Both the position numbers and the translations under genes were made by a program. Shown one piece after another: positions 1 to 8,849 of a stretch of DNA of 64,000 nucleotides (its first letter is position 1; each line of letters opens with the position of its first letter). Source of the stretch: Henckelia pumila (taxonomy: Eukaryota > Streptophyta > Magnoliopsida > Lamiales > Gesneriaceae); assembly GCF_033568475.1 (NCBI RefSeq), contig NC_133121.1, forward strand, positions 2,914,001 through 2,978,000. The letters are read 5' to 3'. The notes beneath the pieces are model-generated. The model had not been told where the DNA came from and searched no databases. It worked only from the letters and a program-made list of their open reading frames with translations.

Positions 1-446
1 TATAATAAAATCATATGTCAATGTTTGTTAACTATTTTAAATGATTTATTTTTTCCAAGAATCCCTTCCTTGCTGAGTTAATTACGACCAGAAGAAATCA
101 TGAGAGTGTCATGGCTGCGATGGTGCTAGAGGCGAAAGTCAAAGATGAGTTCATAGCCAAAGTCGTCGAAAGTGACTTTTTGTACGGGGATCTGGGTGAT
201 GGGTCGGAGTGACAAATTAAATCCCACTAAGAACGCTAGGAGCCATGCTTTTTTTTTCAAGCATCGACGAGATTTTTGGCAAAATTTGCGCTAGCAAGAT
301 TGTGCTTCGTAGCAATGAACTTAACCATCAATGGATCTGTGTTAGAAACACTTTTTTTTTGTGCATCTTTCGGTGAATCATACACATGGCCATTGCCGGA
401 GCTTTCCGTCATGTTTGGTTTAACTTTAATTTGTGTAGGTGTGGGA
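1..446. repeat. Direct repeat copy A: gene-fragment pair joined tail to tail
   Basis: This block matches 1990-2428 as a direct repeat with scattered substitutions and small indels. Its first half (about 56-212) reads forward as the 3' exon of the uncharacterised gene described at 1396-2205. Its second half (about 213-446) is the reverse complement of that gene's 5' exon. The two halves meet at an 18-bp stretch (gggtgatgggtcggagtg) that occurs in opposite orientation in the 5' exon, so a microhomology-guided inversion is a plausible origin. Homology to copy B stops at about 446, where a GC-rich dispersed repeat begins. Neither half has an open frame of useful length. Confidence 0.75.
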
Positions 447-447
447 T

Positions 448-1028
448 GAGGATATCATCTCCATACCCAAAACGTATTGGGGAGGGTATGAGGATGTTAT
501 CCTCATCCCCAAACCCACCCGATAATAATAATATATAAATATTTTAATTATCAAATTTTATTAAATCTAAAATATTATAAAAAAAATTAAAATTAAAAGT
601 ATTATTCTTATTTTGTTTACATATATTTTTATACATTATATATAATACATTCGTTTATGATAATATAATTTTTTATAACATAAAAATATTATTTAAATCT
701 CATTCATGTTACGTACACATATAAACTATTTATATTAGTCTATATATATTTTATTTATTTTGATAAATTTAAAAACAATTTATAATCTTAATAAATTTTT
801 TATACATAGTATTTTTTTTAAAATAATAATTTTGATTAATAGAAATATTTTTTATTTAAAATATTTTTATTAATTTTAAAAGTTAATATTATAATAAAAA
901 ATTTGACCCAAAATATTTTAGGTATTTTATATTTTGGGTATTTTATCTTAAAATTGTATAATAATTTTTATATTCTTATCTAATAAAATTTACTAATATT
1001 ATATATATATATTATAATAAAATTTATT

Positions 1029-1060
<32 letters not shown>

Positions 1061-1215
1061 TTGGGTATGGTATGGGTTGGGAACTTGGTCCCTGCGGGAA
1101 TGAGGATGAGAAATTATCGATAAAAAATAATGGGGATCGGGGCGGGTATGAGGATGAGGTTCGAATTCGGGGACGGGGATGGGAAAGACATCCCCGTCCT
1201 CGCCCCGCTACCATC
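448..1215. mobile_element. Non-autonomous dispersed repeat (GGGGATG / CCATCCCT type)
   Basis: Both ends are G/C-rich with repeated GGGATGAGGAT-like words. At 1140-1215 there is ggggatcggggcgggtatga followed by a stretch ending in ctaccatccct. The core (about 540-1060) is more than 85% A/T and ends in an (AT)n run at about 1036-1060. This arrangement fits the widespread plant non-autonomous DNA repeats whose ends read like TAGGGATGG. It interrupts copy A exactly where the homology to copy B ends. I could not identify a target-site duplication, so the superfamily is uncertain (hAT-like is my guess). Confidence 0.55.
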
Positions 1216-1395
1216 CCTATGTGTGATTCTTGAAATGATGGATCTGTACGTTTTCTACGTCAAGCTTCATGAAATTACTGCGCTTATGAGCCTAGAAGAA
1301 CTTCTCCAAGTGGAATAAACTTCTTCTCCAACCTAAATACCCCAAACTTCTCTGATCTTTCATATTAACTTTCGTAACAAAAACGAAAAACAACA
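1216..1395 (+). pseudogene. Eroded 3' tail of a 2-oxoglutarate dioxygenase gene
   Basis: About 1290-1395 aligns with the far 3' end of the dioxygenase pseudogene on the opposite strand at 2652. Shared features are a LEEL-like segment and the stretch acctaaataccccaaacttc. The coding sense is lost. It lies directly upstream of the uncharacterised gene copy at 1396, in the same order as in the minus-strand copy. The two gene fragments were therefore copied together. Confidence 0.5.
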
Positions 1396-2205
1396 ATGAT
1401 GCTCTCCAATATCCATTCTCCGTCACTCCGACCCATCACCCAGTCCCTTCCTCCGTTCGACTTCGTGCTTCCACCGTTTCTTTGCTCCCCACCAAATTTT
1501 GTTTGTTCCCACATCTACACAAATCAAAGGTGAAACCAATCGTGGCGGCAAGCTCCGACCATGGCCATGAGGATGATTCACCGAAAGATGCAAAGATATA
1601 AAAATGTGTTTCTAACACACAACCATTGATTGTTAAGTTCATTGTTATGAAGCAAGACAATTTTGCTAAAAATCTCGTTCATGCTTCAACAAAAAAACTT
1701 GGCTCCTAGCGTTCTTAACACTGCCGATGGTTGGCTACCACTTGTTTCTGAGTCCAATTTGGTGGACATGCTCAATATAGAGCTGAACTTGGCCCTGACT
1801 GATTTGATTTTTCATAAGAAACCTTCCCACATGGACGATGACGATTTAATTAAGATCTTGAACGCGAAGATGAAAGAAACAGAGGAATCTGGACACAACT
1901 ATTCCCCTGCAATTGTTCATTGGGTCAAAGAGCATGAGATGAGCTTGTTTGAGATAAATAGTTTTTGTAAGTTTTTTTTTTCCTTTAACTATAATAACAT
2001 CATATGTCAAATTTTGTTAACTATTTTAAATGATTTATTTTGTCCAAGAGTCCATTCCTTGCTGAGTTAATTACGACCAAAAGAAATCATGAGAGTGCCA
2101 TGGTTGCGATGGTGCTAGTGGCGAAAGCCAAAGTTGAGTTCATAGCCAAAGTCGCCGAGAGTGACCCTTTGTATGGGGAGCTGAGTGATGGGTCGGAGTG
2201 ACAAA
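1396..2205 (+). pseudogene. Broken uncharacterised gene, forward copy
   Basis: I do not recognise the family. An ATG at 1396 opens a Ser/Pro-rich, plastid-transit-like leader. That frame stops after about 45 codons, while a neighbouring frame carries the better-looking continuation (VAASSDHGHEDDSPKDAK), which implies an indel. A further frame covers about 1681-1956 (LAPSVLNTADGWLPLVSES, ending near HEMSLFEINSF). A downstream exon at about 2048-2200 encodes LAELITTKRNHESAMVAMV and a terminal ESDPLYGELSDG. The intervening A/T-rich stretch of about 90 bases looks like an intron, but its borders are not clean. Two or more frame breaks and several partial copies nearby argue for a pseudogene. A plastid location is inferred from the leader alone. 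Confidence 0.5.
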
Positions 2206-2428
2206 ATAAATTTCACTAAGAACGCTGGGAGCCAAGTTTTTTGTTGAAGCATCGACGATATTTTTGGCAAAAATTGCGCTAGCAAGATCGTGTTTCATAG
2301 CAATGAACTTAACCATCAATGGATCTGTGTGAGAAACACTTGTGCATCTTTCGATGAATCATCCTCATGGCCACGGCCGGAGCTTGCCGCCACGATTGGT
2401 TTCACCTTTGATTTGTGTAGGTGTGGGA
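1990..2428. repeat. Direct repeat copy B (partner of 1-446)
   Basis: Base 1990 aligns with base 1, and homology runs to about 2428. Like copy A it joins a forward 3' exon (to about 2200) to a reverse-complemented 5' exon (from about 2206). Its reverse half, extended to 2625, is also an inverted repeat of 1396-1720. A transcript crossing 1400-2625 could fold into a long imperfect hairpin. Confidence 0.75.
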
Positions 2429-2625
2429 ACGAACAAAATTAGGTGGGGAGCAAAGAAACGGGTCGTGGCTTGCCGCCACGATTGGTTTCACCTTTGATTT
2501 GTGTAGGTGTGGGAACGAACAAAATTAGGTGGGGAGCAAAGAAACGGTGGAAGCACAGAGTCGGACGGAGGAGGGGGCTGGGTGATTGTTCGGAGTGACA
2601 GAGAATGGATATTGGAAATCATCAT
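2206..2625 (-). pseudogene. Broken uncharacterised gene, reverse copy (5' exon only)
   Basis: Read on the minus strand, an ATG-ATG at 2625-2620 starts the same Ser/Pro-rich leader as the copy at 1396 (residues M-I-S-N-I-H-S). As in the forward copy, the frame with the better downstream match is offset from the ATG frame. The copy ends at the tail-to-tail junction near 2205 and has no downstream exons. It also carries an 86-bp internal tandem duplication (2382-2547). It is not expected to make a functional protein. Confidence 0.5.
2382..2547. repeat. Tandem duplication, period 86 bp
   Basis: The 80 bp at 2382-2461 (starting gcttgccgccacgattgg) recurs identically, by eye, at 2468-2547. The two copies are separated by six bases. 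It lies inside the reverse gene fragment and shifts its frame. Confidence 0.85.
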
Positions 2626-2651
2626 TGCTGTTTTTCGTTTTTTTACGAAAA

Positions 2652-3290
2652 TTAATGTGAGAGATCGGAGAAGTTTGGGGTATTTAGGTTCGAGGAGAAG
2701 TTATAAGGCTTGTACTTTGCAGGATTTTGGGGATCATTTATCAGCTCTTCCAATGGCTCCATCCAAGTATAATGTGCGGGATTGTGGAAGAATGGTATCG
2801 AAAACCTCTCCTTTTCCGAGTTCACCTCCGCCCTGTGCTCCACGCTCTCGTACTTGTCATTGCTCCAAGCCTACTTACAAATGAGTAGGTAGTACTACTC
2901 ATTTGTAATTGCATTTGATTTGGAAGTTCTCCAAAATTGTATGTACCTGTATAATGTCACCAACATTAACGATATAATAATCAGGCATAGGCTTGACAAG
3001 GACCCATTCTCCATCTGTCTCTCTTAACCTGAAAGCCTCCAACATCATCTTGAGCTAGGATTTTTAATGCTCCCGCATCCTTATGCCGGCCTAAACCTAA
3101 AGCTAGATCCGGAGCTGGGCACGGAGGGTAGTGATTCAACCGGATAAAGGTCGTCTGTTCATCGAAAAAACCATTGAACCGCGCTCGTTCCAGGCTAAGC
3201 TTAGCGCGATGAGTCCGAGCAATTTGTCATCCAGTTTTTGCATTTTTGCTGCGTACTCCTCGCACACCTCCCTGCACAATATTTAGCATT
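2652..3290 (-). pseudogene. 2-oxoglutarate/Fe(II) dioxygenase, truncated C-terminal half
   Basis: On the minus strand the fragments read as the C-terminal half of a plant 2OG-Fe(II) oxygenase of the flavonol-synthase/LBO-like group. They include the substrate-side motif NHYPPCPAPDLALGLGRHKD, which carries the first two iron ligands (H-x-D). Next come DDVGG, a TDGEWVLVKP strand and YYIVNVGDIIQ. After a small intron (about 2876-2932) come EHRAEVN with the third ligand His, RFSIPFFHNP with the RxS 2OG-binding pair, and EELINDPQNPAKYKPYNF. At least two frame changes are needed (after LIALSLAW and before RETDGEW). No N-terminal exons are visible upstream; hAT-like repeats follow instead. This is a truncated pseudogene. 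The stop lies at 2652-2654. Confidence 0.8.
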
Positions 3291-3704
3291 GACTCATGAT
3301 GAAGTGATCACCAATTAAGGATCAGGTCGAATTTCTGTTTAGTTATATTTTCCAATAAAAGGAAGAAATAAATAAACAAAGTAATTATGTATAGTTTGAG
3401 AGCTCGATCTTTTACTTAATAAATTTTTTTTAAAAATTTTTTTAATTGGTTGACAGTTTCATTACTTTAATGACGTATGTCATTTAACATCGCTGCAAAT
3501 TCAGTAGTGTTCCAATCATAAGAGATGTTCAGTCCAATGTCCATAATCACTCTTCACTTAATTAACAATTTTTTTTGAAGCAACGATGATCATTAGAGAT
3601 ATGTTTTAACTAATGCATTAGATATCTTTAACAAATATACCACCATTTCTCACCAAGATTCTGAATCAACGGAAAGTGCTTCCAAGCACTTGAGGTCAAA
3701 GTCC
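3291..3704. other. No feature seen
   Basis: AT-rich non-coding DNA between the dioxygenase remnant and the first hAT-like repeat. No coding potential or structured repeat was recognised. Confidence 0.5.
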
Positions 3705-4340
3705 AGGGGTGTCAAAATTCAACTCAACATGTCAACCCGAGACGACCCAACCCGAAAAATATCAGGTTAGGGTTGAGAAATTTTGGGTTTGGGTCGAATC
3801 GGGTTGACCCAAAAACTAACCCGAAAAAATTAATCGAGTTTGGGTTGGGTTAGAGTCAACCCGGGTTGACACGAAATGACCCGAAACTTATAATTATTAT
3901 TATTTTATATAAAATTAAAATAAATTTACTACATTTTTATACATTGTATGTTTAAAAAATATATATTATATATTAATATAATATATTTTCTTCATTTAAT
4001 GTTTATTTTGTATAATTTTTATTTTTTAAAATATTTTTTTGTTTTTTTGTAATAAGCATATTTTAAATTTTCTATAACTAAAAGTTCAAATTTAAAATAT
4101 ATATATAAGCTTAGATTTTGTTATTATGTGATTAAATTAAATATTATTATTATTATTGTGTGCTGAATTTTAATTTAATTATTTTGTTAAAAAAAAAATA
4201 AAATCAAGTTGGTTCAAGTTGAACGAATTAGTCGGGTTAGCCAGGTTCGGGTTAGACATTTTTGGGTTCGGGTCAGTTCGGGTTGAGGAAATTTTTAAAA
4301 TTATTTTCGTCAACCCGACCTACCCAAATTGACACCCCTA
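3705..4340. mobile_element. Non-autonomous hAT-like element (AGGGGTGTCAA ends)
   Basis: The left end reads aggggtgtcaaaattcaac and the right end caaattgacacccct, an imperfect terminal inverted repeat. Next to each end are arrays of aacccgac/gggttggg words, around an AT-rich core. This layout is typical of short plant hAT derivatives. No convincing 8-bp target duplication remains, so it is an old copy. Confidence 0.65.
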
Positions 4341-4455
4341 GAACAAACTCCAACTCTTTCAAACTTAAGAAGATTAGTACAAAATTACGCGTAAATTAAA
4401 ACCTTTCAACTCAAGCGAACTTATTAGAACACCGTTGCTCACCCTTATCCCTAAT

Positions 4456-4951
4456 TAGAGCCGTCAATTTGGGTTAGATCCGCCGGGTCGGCCCATCCCA
4501 CCACACAATTTAAGTGGGTTGGGTTGAAATTTTTTCAACCCAACAAAAGGTGGGCCTAGATGGGCCAACCCGCCTAGGCCCGTGACCCGCGCGGGTTGGC
4601 CTGCCATGGGCTTGGGTTTGCCCGCGGGCCTAAAGAATTAATATTTTATTTTAAATTTTATTGTGATAAATGTATTTTTTAATAAAAGTTGTGAATTTTT
4701 TTTGCATTAATTATTTTATATAAAATTTACATATATGAAATCAATAATTAAAATTTTTATTAATATGTTTCTATTAATATTTATTTATGAAATGATATTT
4801 ATAATAATTTTTATTTATTTTTATTTGTAATGAACCAACCCGCGGGTCGGCCCGTCTAACCCGCAACCCACCTTGGGTTGGGTTGGGTTGATGATTTTCA
4901 GCCCGCCCTCGACCCGCCAAAACCCACCATGGGTTGGCCCGTCTGACAGCT
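4456..4951. mobile_element. Non-autonomous hAT-like element (TAGAGCYGTCAA ends)
   Basis: It starts tagagccgtcaatttgggtt and ends gtctgacagct. GGGTTGG/CCAACCC-rich subterminal arrays (4480-4630 and 4835-4940) flank an AT-rich core. A relative with the same left end (tagagctgtcaatttagg) occurs at 62651. No target duplication was seen. Confidence 0.65.
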
Positions 4952-5293
4952 GCGACTAACTTCTGGCAGACCTTGCCGAAGCTGCACGACGAGGATACTA
5001 TGAGCTCCATTAATTTTAGGGCGAGGCGATCAATGGGGATATTTCTTGCTAGAGGATTTTTGAAATTAAAAGGAAATAATTCACGGCTTACCAACACAAA
5101 TATGCATATAAAATTTATCCTACACGTATATATTGAATGAGGACCTACTACTAGCCTCCATCACACTCCACTTCTATTATACTCGTTAGACCTTTTCAAT
5201 CACACATTTGAGGATCTCACTATACACACCTCAACAGATCAAACTGCAAAACTCGATCCAATTTACCCAAGTCACCACCCGATCAACTGGATG
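4952..5293. other. 3' flank of the CBP1-like gene
   Basis: Downstream (on the minus strand) of the CBP1-like stop codon at 5294. It probably includes the 3' UTR. No poly(A) signal could be chosen with confidence and no other gene was recognised. Confidence 0.4.
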
Positions 5294-6400
5294 TCAATCG
5301 GTCTCGTGTTCGGGAGCAGGGGAGTACCAAGCAGGATGTCGTCCTTTGGCTCGAAGCAGCCTGGTGAACTGGGAGTCCGGCATTCTAGCTCGCTCTTCTT
5401 CCTCGAGCTCTTCTCGAGTTTTTGGCAACCCATCCGGGATCGGGCAGGTGCTGTTCGCTCGTACCTTGTCGATTTTCAAGGGCATCAGCGAATCTCCGCG
5501 TTCCTTTTTCGACTTGCGGATCGCTGCCACCCCGTGTATGCATCCGATGAGCGATTTTACTCCTCCAGCTTCCATTATCAACCTTTCCACCTCCTCCTTT
5601 GGTGCCTCTTTCTGAACATGATCAAATACTAGTATTGTCAGAAGATGTTAATCAACTGATGCAATTCTACTAAGCGAGAGGTGAAAAACAATCGAATTTT
5701 ATTTCTTTTGTCAAGTTGGGCCAGCAAGATTCATACTTTTAGATTTAATATAAATAAATAAACCAACGCCCAGACACTCAAGATTATATATGTAAGAAGT
5801 AACTGAAATAGCTAGCTTACTTCAAGATCTTTGAGTTCAAAATAGGCCTGCCAGCAACTATAAGAATCATCTCCATCAACGGTCACGCAATAATCTGAAA
5901 ATAGATATCAATAACACGTGAAAAATTCAAACTTGACATGAACAAAGCTCAGAGACTCTCTCAAACAGCTCATGAAATCTTCTCATACAAGAATTAAACA
6001 TATGATTATCTGTAAAAATCCCAAATACACATGAATCACCCAAAATGGTGGGACCAATCTTTACCCAGAAGGCCAAAGCTTACCACCTTCAATTTTCAAA
6101 CGAAACAAAGGAAAAGGACATGTAAATTTCAAGGGAAAAAAAAAAGAATTGGAAAAAAGGGGATAAAAAGAAAGAAGACCCGCCTGCGATTTGGTTCTCA
6201 GATTTCTGAATCAGAGGCGGCTCCTTAACGGCTCTATCGATCTTGCTTCTGCTAAAAGGCTCCAGCTTTGGTATGCAACCAATGTTTCTTGAAGAACAGT
6301 AAACAACCGGAACAGAAACACTTCTCGTAGCCACCGATTTCGAACACTGGGAGACCAGAAAAGTGCTCGAAGAACAATTCAAGGGCACTGTCCGATTCAT
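5294..6400 (-). CDS. CBP1 (MEE14): CCG-binding protein 1 / MEE14-like protein, 3 exons, 202 aa
   Basis: Exons on the minus strand are 6400-6184, 5894-5821 and 5611-5294. Together they give 609 nt, 202 residues plus TGA, with all phases consistent. The first about 45 residues are Ser/Thr/Val-rich with few acids, like a plastid transit peptide. Then come IPKLEPFSRSKIDRAVKEPP, a DGDDSYSCWQAYFELKDLE segment across exon 2, GGVKSLIGCIHG, a Lys/Glu-rich middle, and a C-terminus with IPDGLPKT and MPDSQFTRLLRAKGRHPAWY. I recognise this as the family of Arabidopsis At2g15890. That protein is described as binding the central-cell regulator CCG and linking it to Mediator and RNA polymerase II in pollen-tube attraction. 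The assignment is from memory of the family. Intron 1 has a GC donor (see 5895-6183). It sits head to head with the PX gene, an order I recall from Arabidopsis too. Confidence 0.85.
5895..6183 (-). other. GC-AG intron 1 of the CBP1-like gene
   Basis: On the minus strand the donor reads CAG|GCGGGT and the acceptor ATTTTCAG|ATTATT. Exon 1 ends with one base of a split codon (G), which the first two bases of exon 2 (AT) complete as Asp. No GT donor nearby keeps the frame. GC-AG is the commonest non-canonical plant intron class. Confidence 0.75.
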
Positions 6401-7847
6401 CTTCTCAGCCGTTTCTCGATTATTTGTATGGATAATATATTTGCCCTCTCAGCGGTGCAAAGATTAATTCCTAGACATTGAATGCTTGTGGGAGAAAGAT
6501 ATCTCATTATTCATTATTAATAGAAAAGGGTATTGATCTTGGATAAGGATGCGATATTTTAATGGCTTTTTGAATAGTTCGGAAAACAGACTGAGATAAT
6601 CCGACGGTTGGTTATGTTGGATATTACGATCGTAAAATCCTGGCCGTTGATGAGGTGATAATAAGGTATTTGTGGGGACCTGGGAATGGGTCCTAGATTT
6701 GGAAAAAACCGTAGGATGTGACGTTAAAAACAGCGGGCGCTTCGGACCCCAAACACCAATCCTATTATCCTAATCCGAATATAATACTAAAATTATTTTT
6801 TTTATTTTATTATTATTACATTGAGGTTGGGGATTTGTTAAATGATTTTCGAATTCGAGATTTATTTTTAAATTGATATATTAATGTTAGATGAGCTATT
6901 GTCATGACAATTACTTAATTTCGTTAAATTAACACAAACTACAACATCGGTGATACATGATGTATTTGTTTGATCATATCTAATAAATTTAAATTTAAAG
7001 ATAATAATCACAATCTTGTCAAAAAAAATTAAATTTTTCATTATTACTGTAACTTCATGTTCTTATTGTTTTTTAATCGAATATTCATACTCTTAAAACA
7101 TATAAGTAATCATGTCACTTTATGATAATTTTAAATCGGTACGACGATTATTTATAATTAATATACATTAATAACTGAATTAAATTTCTTAAAAAATTTT
7201 ACCTAGTGTTTGGGATAACTTTTTCTCCTTGACAAAATTTCATTTCAAGTTTTGTAATCTAGGGAAATTGGTAAACTATTACGCATGCGTTTGAGTTTTG
7301 GCTATAGATACTTCTGATGCAAAGATATTTATTTATTTATTATTATCTTAAAAACAATTATTGGCATAATAAGCCAAAAGGCAGAAGCAATAAAAATAAT
7401 ATTTTCAAAATTTATGTGCTACATTATTATGTCAACAATTTTTGAAAACCTTTTTTTAAAATAAATACTTCCTGCTATTTTAAAATAAAATCGACTCCGG
7501 TCTATATGTTTATGAAAAATGTCACTTAAAAAAAATAAAAAAAGCTTTAAAAAATTATTTTATTTATTAAATAAATAATCATTATTACTAGTAATCGGAG
7601 CACACACTTTGCGTGTGTATTGAAAAATTAATTATCATGAAGTAAAGTTTTATTTTGTAATCAAAAAGTAAATTTGAAAAACTAATTTATCAAATTGAGA
7701 CGTGAAGTGATGAAAAAATCATAATGAGAGTTGTATTTTTAGTTACTGATTGGGGATGAGAAGAGTAATATAGAAAACTTTTAAATATTTAGGTTTAAAA
7801 AAGAGAAATTAATGTAAATCATGAAAAATAATTGTGTAAAAATATTT
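6401..7847. other. Upstream region of the CBP1-like gene
   Basis: Part of the roughly 2.4-kb divergent intergenic region. About 6401-6500 is expected to hold the 5' UTR and promoter of the minus-strand gene. I could not pick a clear TATA box. A ggataagg (I-box-like GATAAG) occurs near 6541. The rest (6780-7847) is AT-rich with no gene recognised. Confidence 0.4.
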
Positions 7848-8264
7848 TGGTGTGTTCTCGACATAACAAAGCAGTTCTATAATATCATCAACTATTATAA
7901 AATAGAACATACTATATTATAAAATTATGATACAAAAACAAGTACCCCACTAAATTAGATAAAAAAGAATTATGGCCCACATGAGCATAAGCGAGTTGGT
8001 AAGGTTTGAGGTGACGTGAGAAGAATTTTCTAGCGTTGCGGGTTCGATATTCGTGTTCAAAATATTCCTGCTGAAATATTGTGGGGTATGCAATGAGGTT
8101 GACCATGTTGCTCCCTACCTCAGGTCTCTGTCGCTCGTGCACATTCCTCGATTTAACCTCTGCATGAGCCAATGAGTCTCTGACTCATGTAAGATGAGGT
8201 CCCCTTCGGAGTTATAATAGTTGATGATATTATAGAACTGCTTTGTTATGTCAAGAACACACCA
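7848..8264. mobile_element. Fold-back element with 51-bp terminal inverted repeats
   Basis: The first 51 bases (7848-7898, starting tggtgtgttctcgacataac) are the reverse complement of 8214-8264 with a single C/T mismatch. About 315 bp lie between, most of it a tRNA-derived SINE-like sequence (7981-8180). Long, nearly perfect arms around unrelated cargo fit a fold-back transposon or a young MITE that took in a SINE. I did not find a convincing target duplication. Confidence 0.8.
7981..8180 (+). mobile_element. tRNA-derived SINE-like copy 1
   Basis: An A-box-like agcgagttggtaagg (about 7990) and a B-box-like gttgcgggttcgat (about 8035) are spaced as in tRNA-type RNA polymerase III promoters. 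They are followed by a conserved body (ctgaaatattgtggggtatg, gaccatgttgctccctacctc, ctcgatttaacctctgcatg). A second diverged copy follows at 8265-8460, so this is a dispersed repeat and not a tRNA gene. No cloverleaf can be drawn. Confidence 0.65.
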
Positions 8265-8460
8265 AACGAGTTGGCAAGGCCTAAGGTGACGTGGGAAGAA
8301 ATTCTATATCGTTGCGGGTTCGATCTTTGAGTGCAACATATTTATGCTGAAATATTGTGAGATATGCGATGAAGTTGATCATGTTGCTCCCTCTCTCAAA
8401 TCTTTGTCACTCGTACACATTTCTCGATTTAATCCCTACATGAGCCAATTAATCTTTGAT
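8265..8460 (+). mobile_element. tRNA-derived SINE-like copy 2
   Basis: Same order of blocks as copy 1: cgagttggcaaggcctaagg, gttgcgggttcgat, ctgaaatattgtgagatatg, gatcatgttgctccctctctc, ctcgatttaatccctacatg. It begins immediately after the right arm of the fold-back element, which suggests the fold-back inserted into or beside a pre-existing SINE pair. Confidence 0.65.
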
Positions 8461-8849
8461 GGTCCCTTTTCGAGTCAACCCTTTGAAAAAAAAGGAATTA
8501 TGGATAAATTCAATTTATTTTAGCCGACGTGGATTGGACCCACCGAAAGGGCATATAAGTCAATTCTCTAGGAGACGATCCATGTGTACAACGAATATAA
8601 CGGTGCTGTCACCTTTGCTTTTCTCTCTCAGCTCTCTCCTTCCAATCGTCGTAGCTGACGATCAAAAAAAAAAAAAAATCGATGTACTTTGGATTTTCTT
8701 CTCGGTTTCCCAAATTTAAGGGGAAATATGTTAATTTCAATGATTATTTTGAGGAATGTTTCGAGATCAATTCTGTTCTAGGGCGGTTGAATTGTATTCC
8801 CTGTTTCTGAGCATTGTCATTTCTCTTCCTAATCAATTATTCAAGGGGA

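Noticed and set aside
4952-5100. N-terminal dioxygenase exon near the CBP1 gene
   Set aside because: A short minus-strand stretch (IPIDRLAL) looked suggestive but does not extend into any conserved dioxygenase motif.
7985-8050. tRNA gene
   Set aside because: A- and B-box-like motifs are present but no acceptor stem or cloverleaf forms. The sequence continues into a repeated SINE body.
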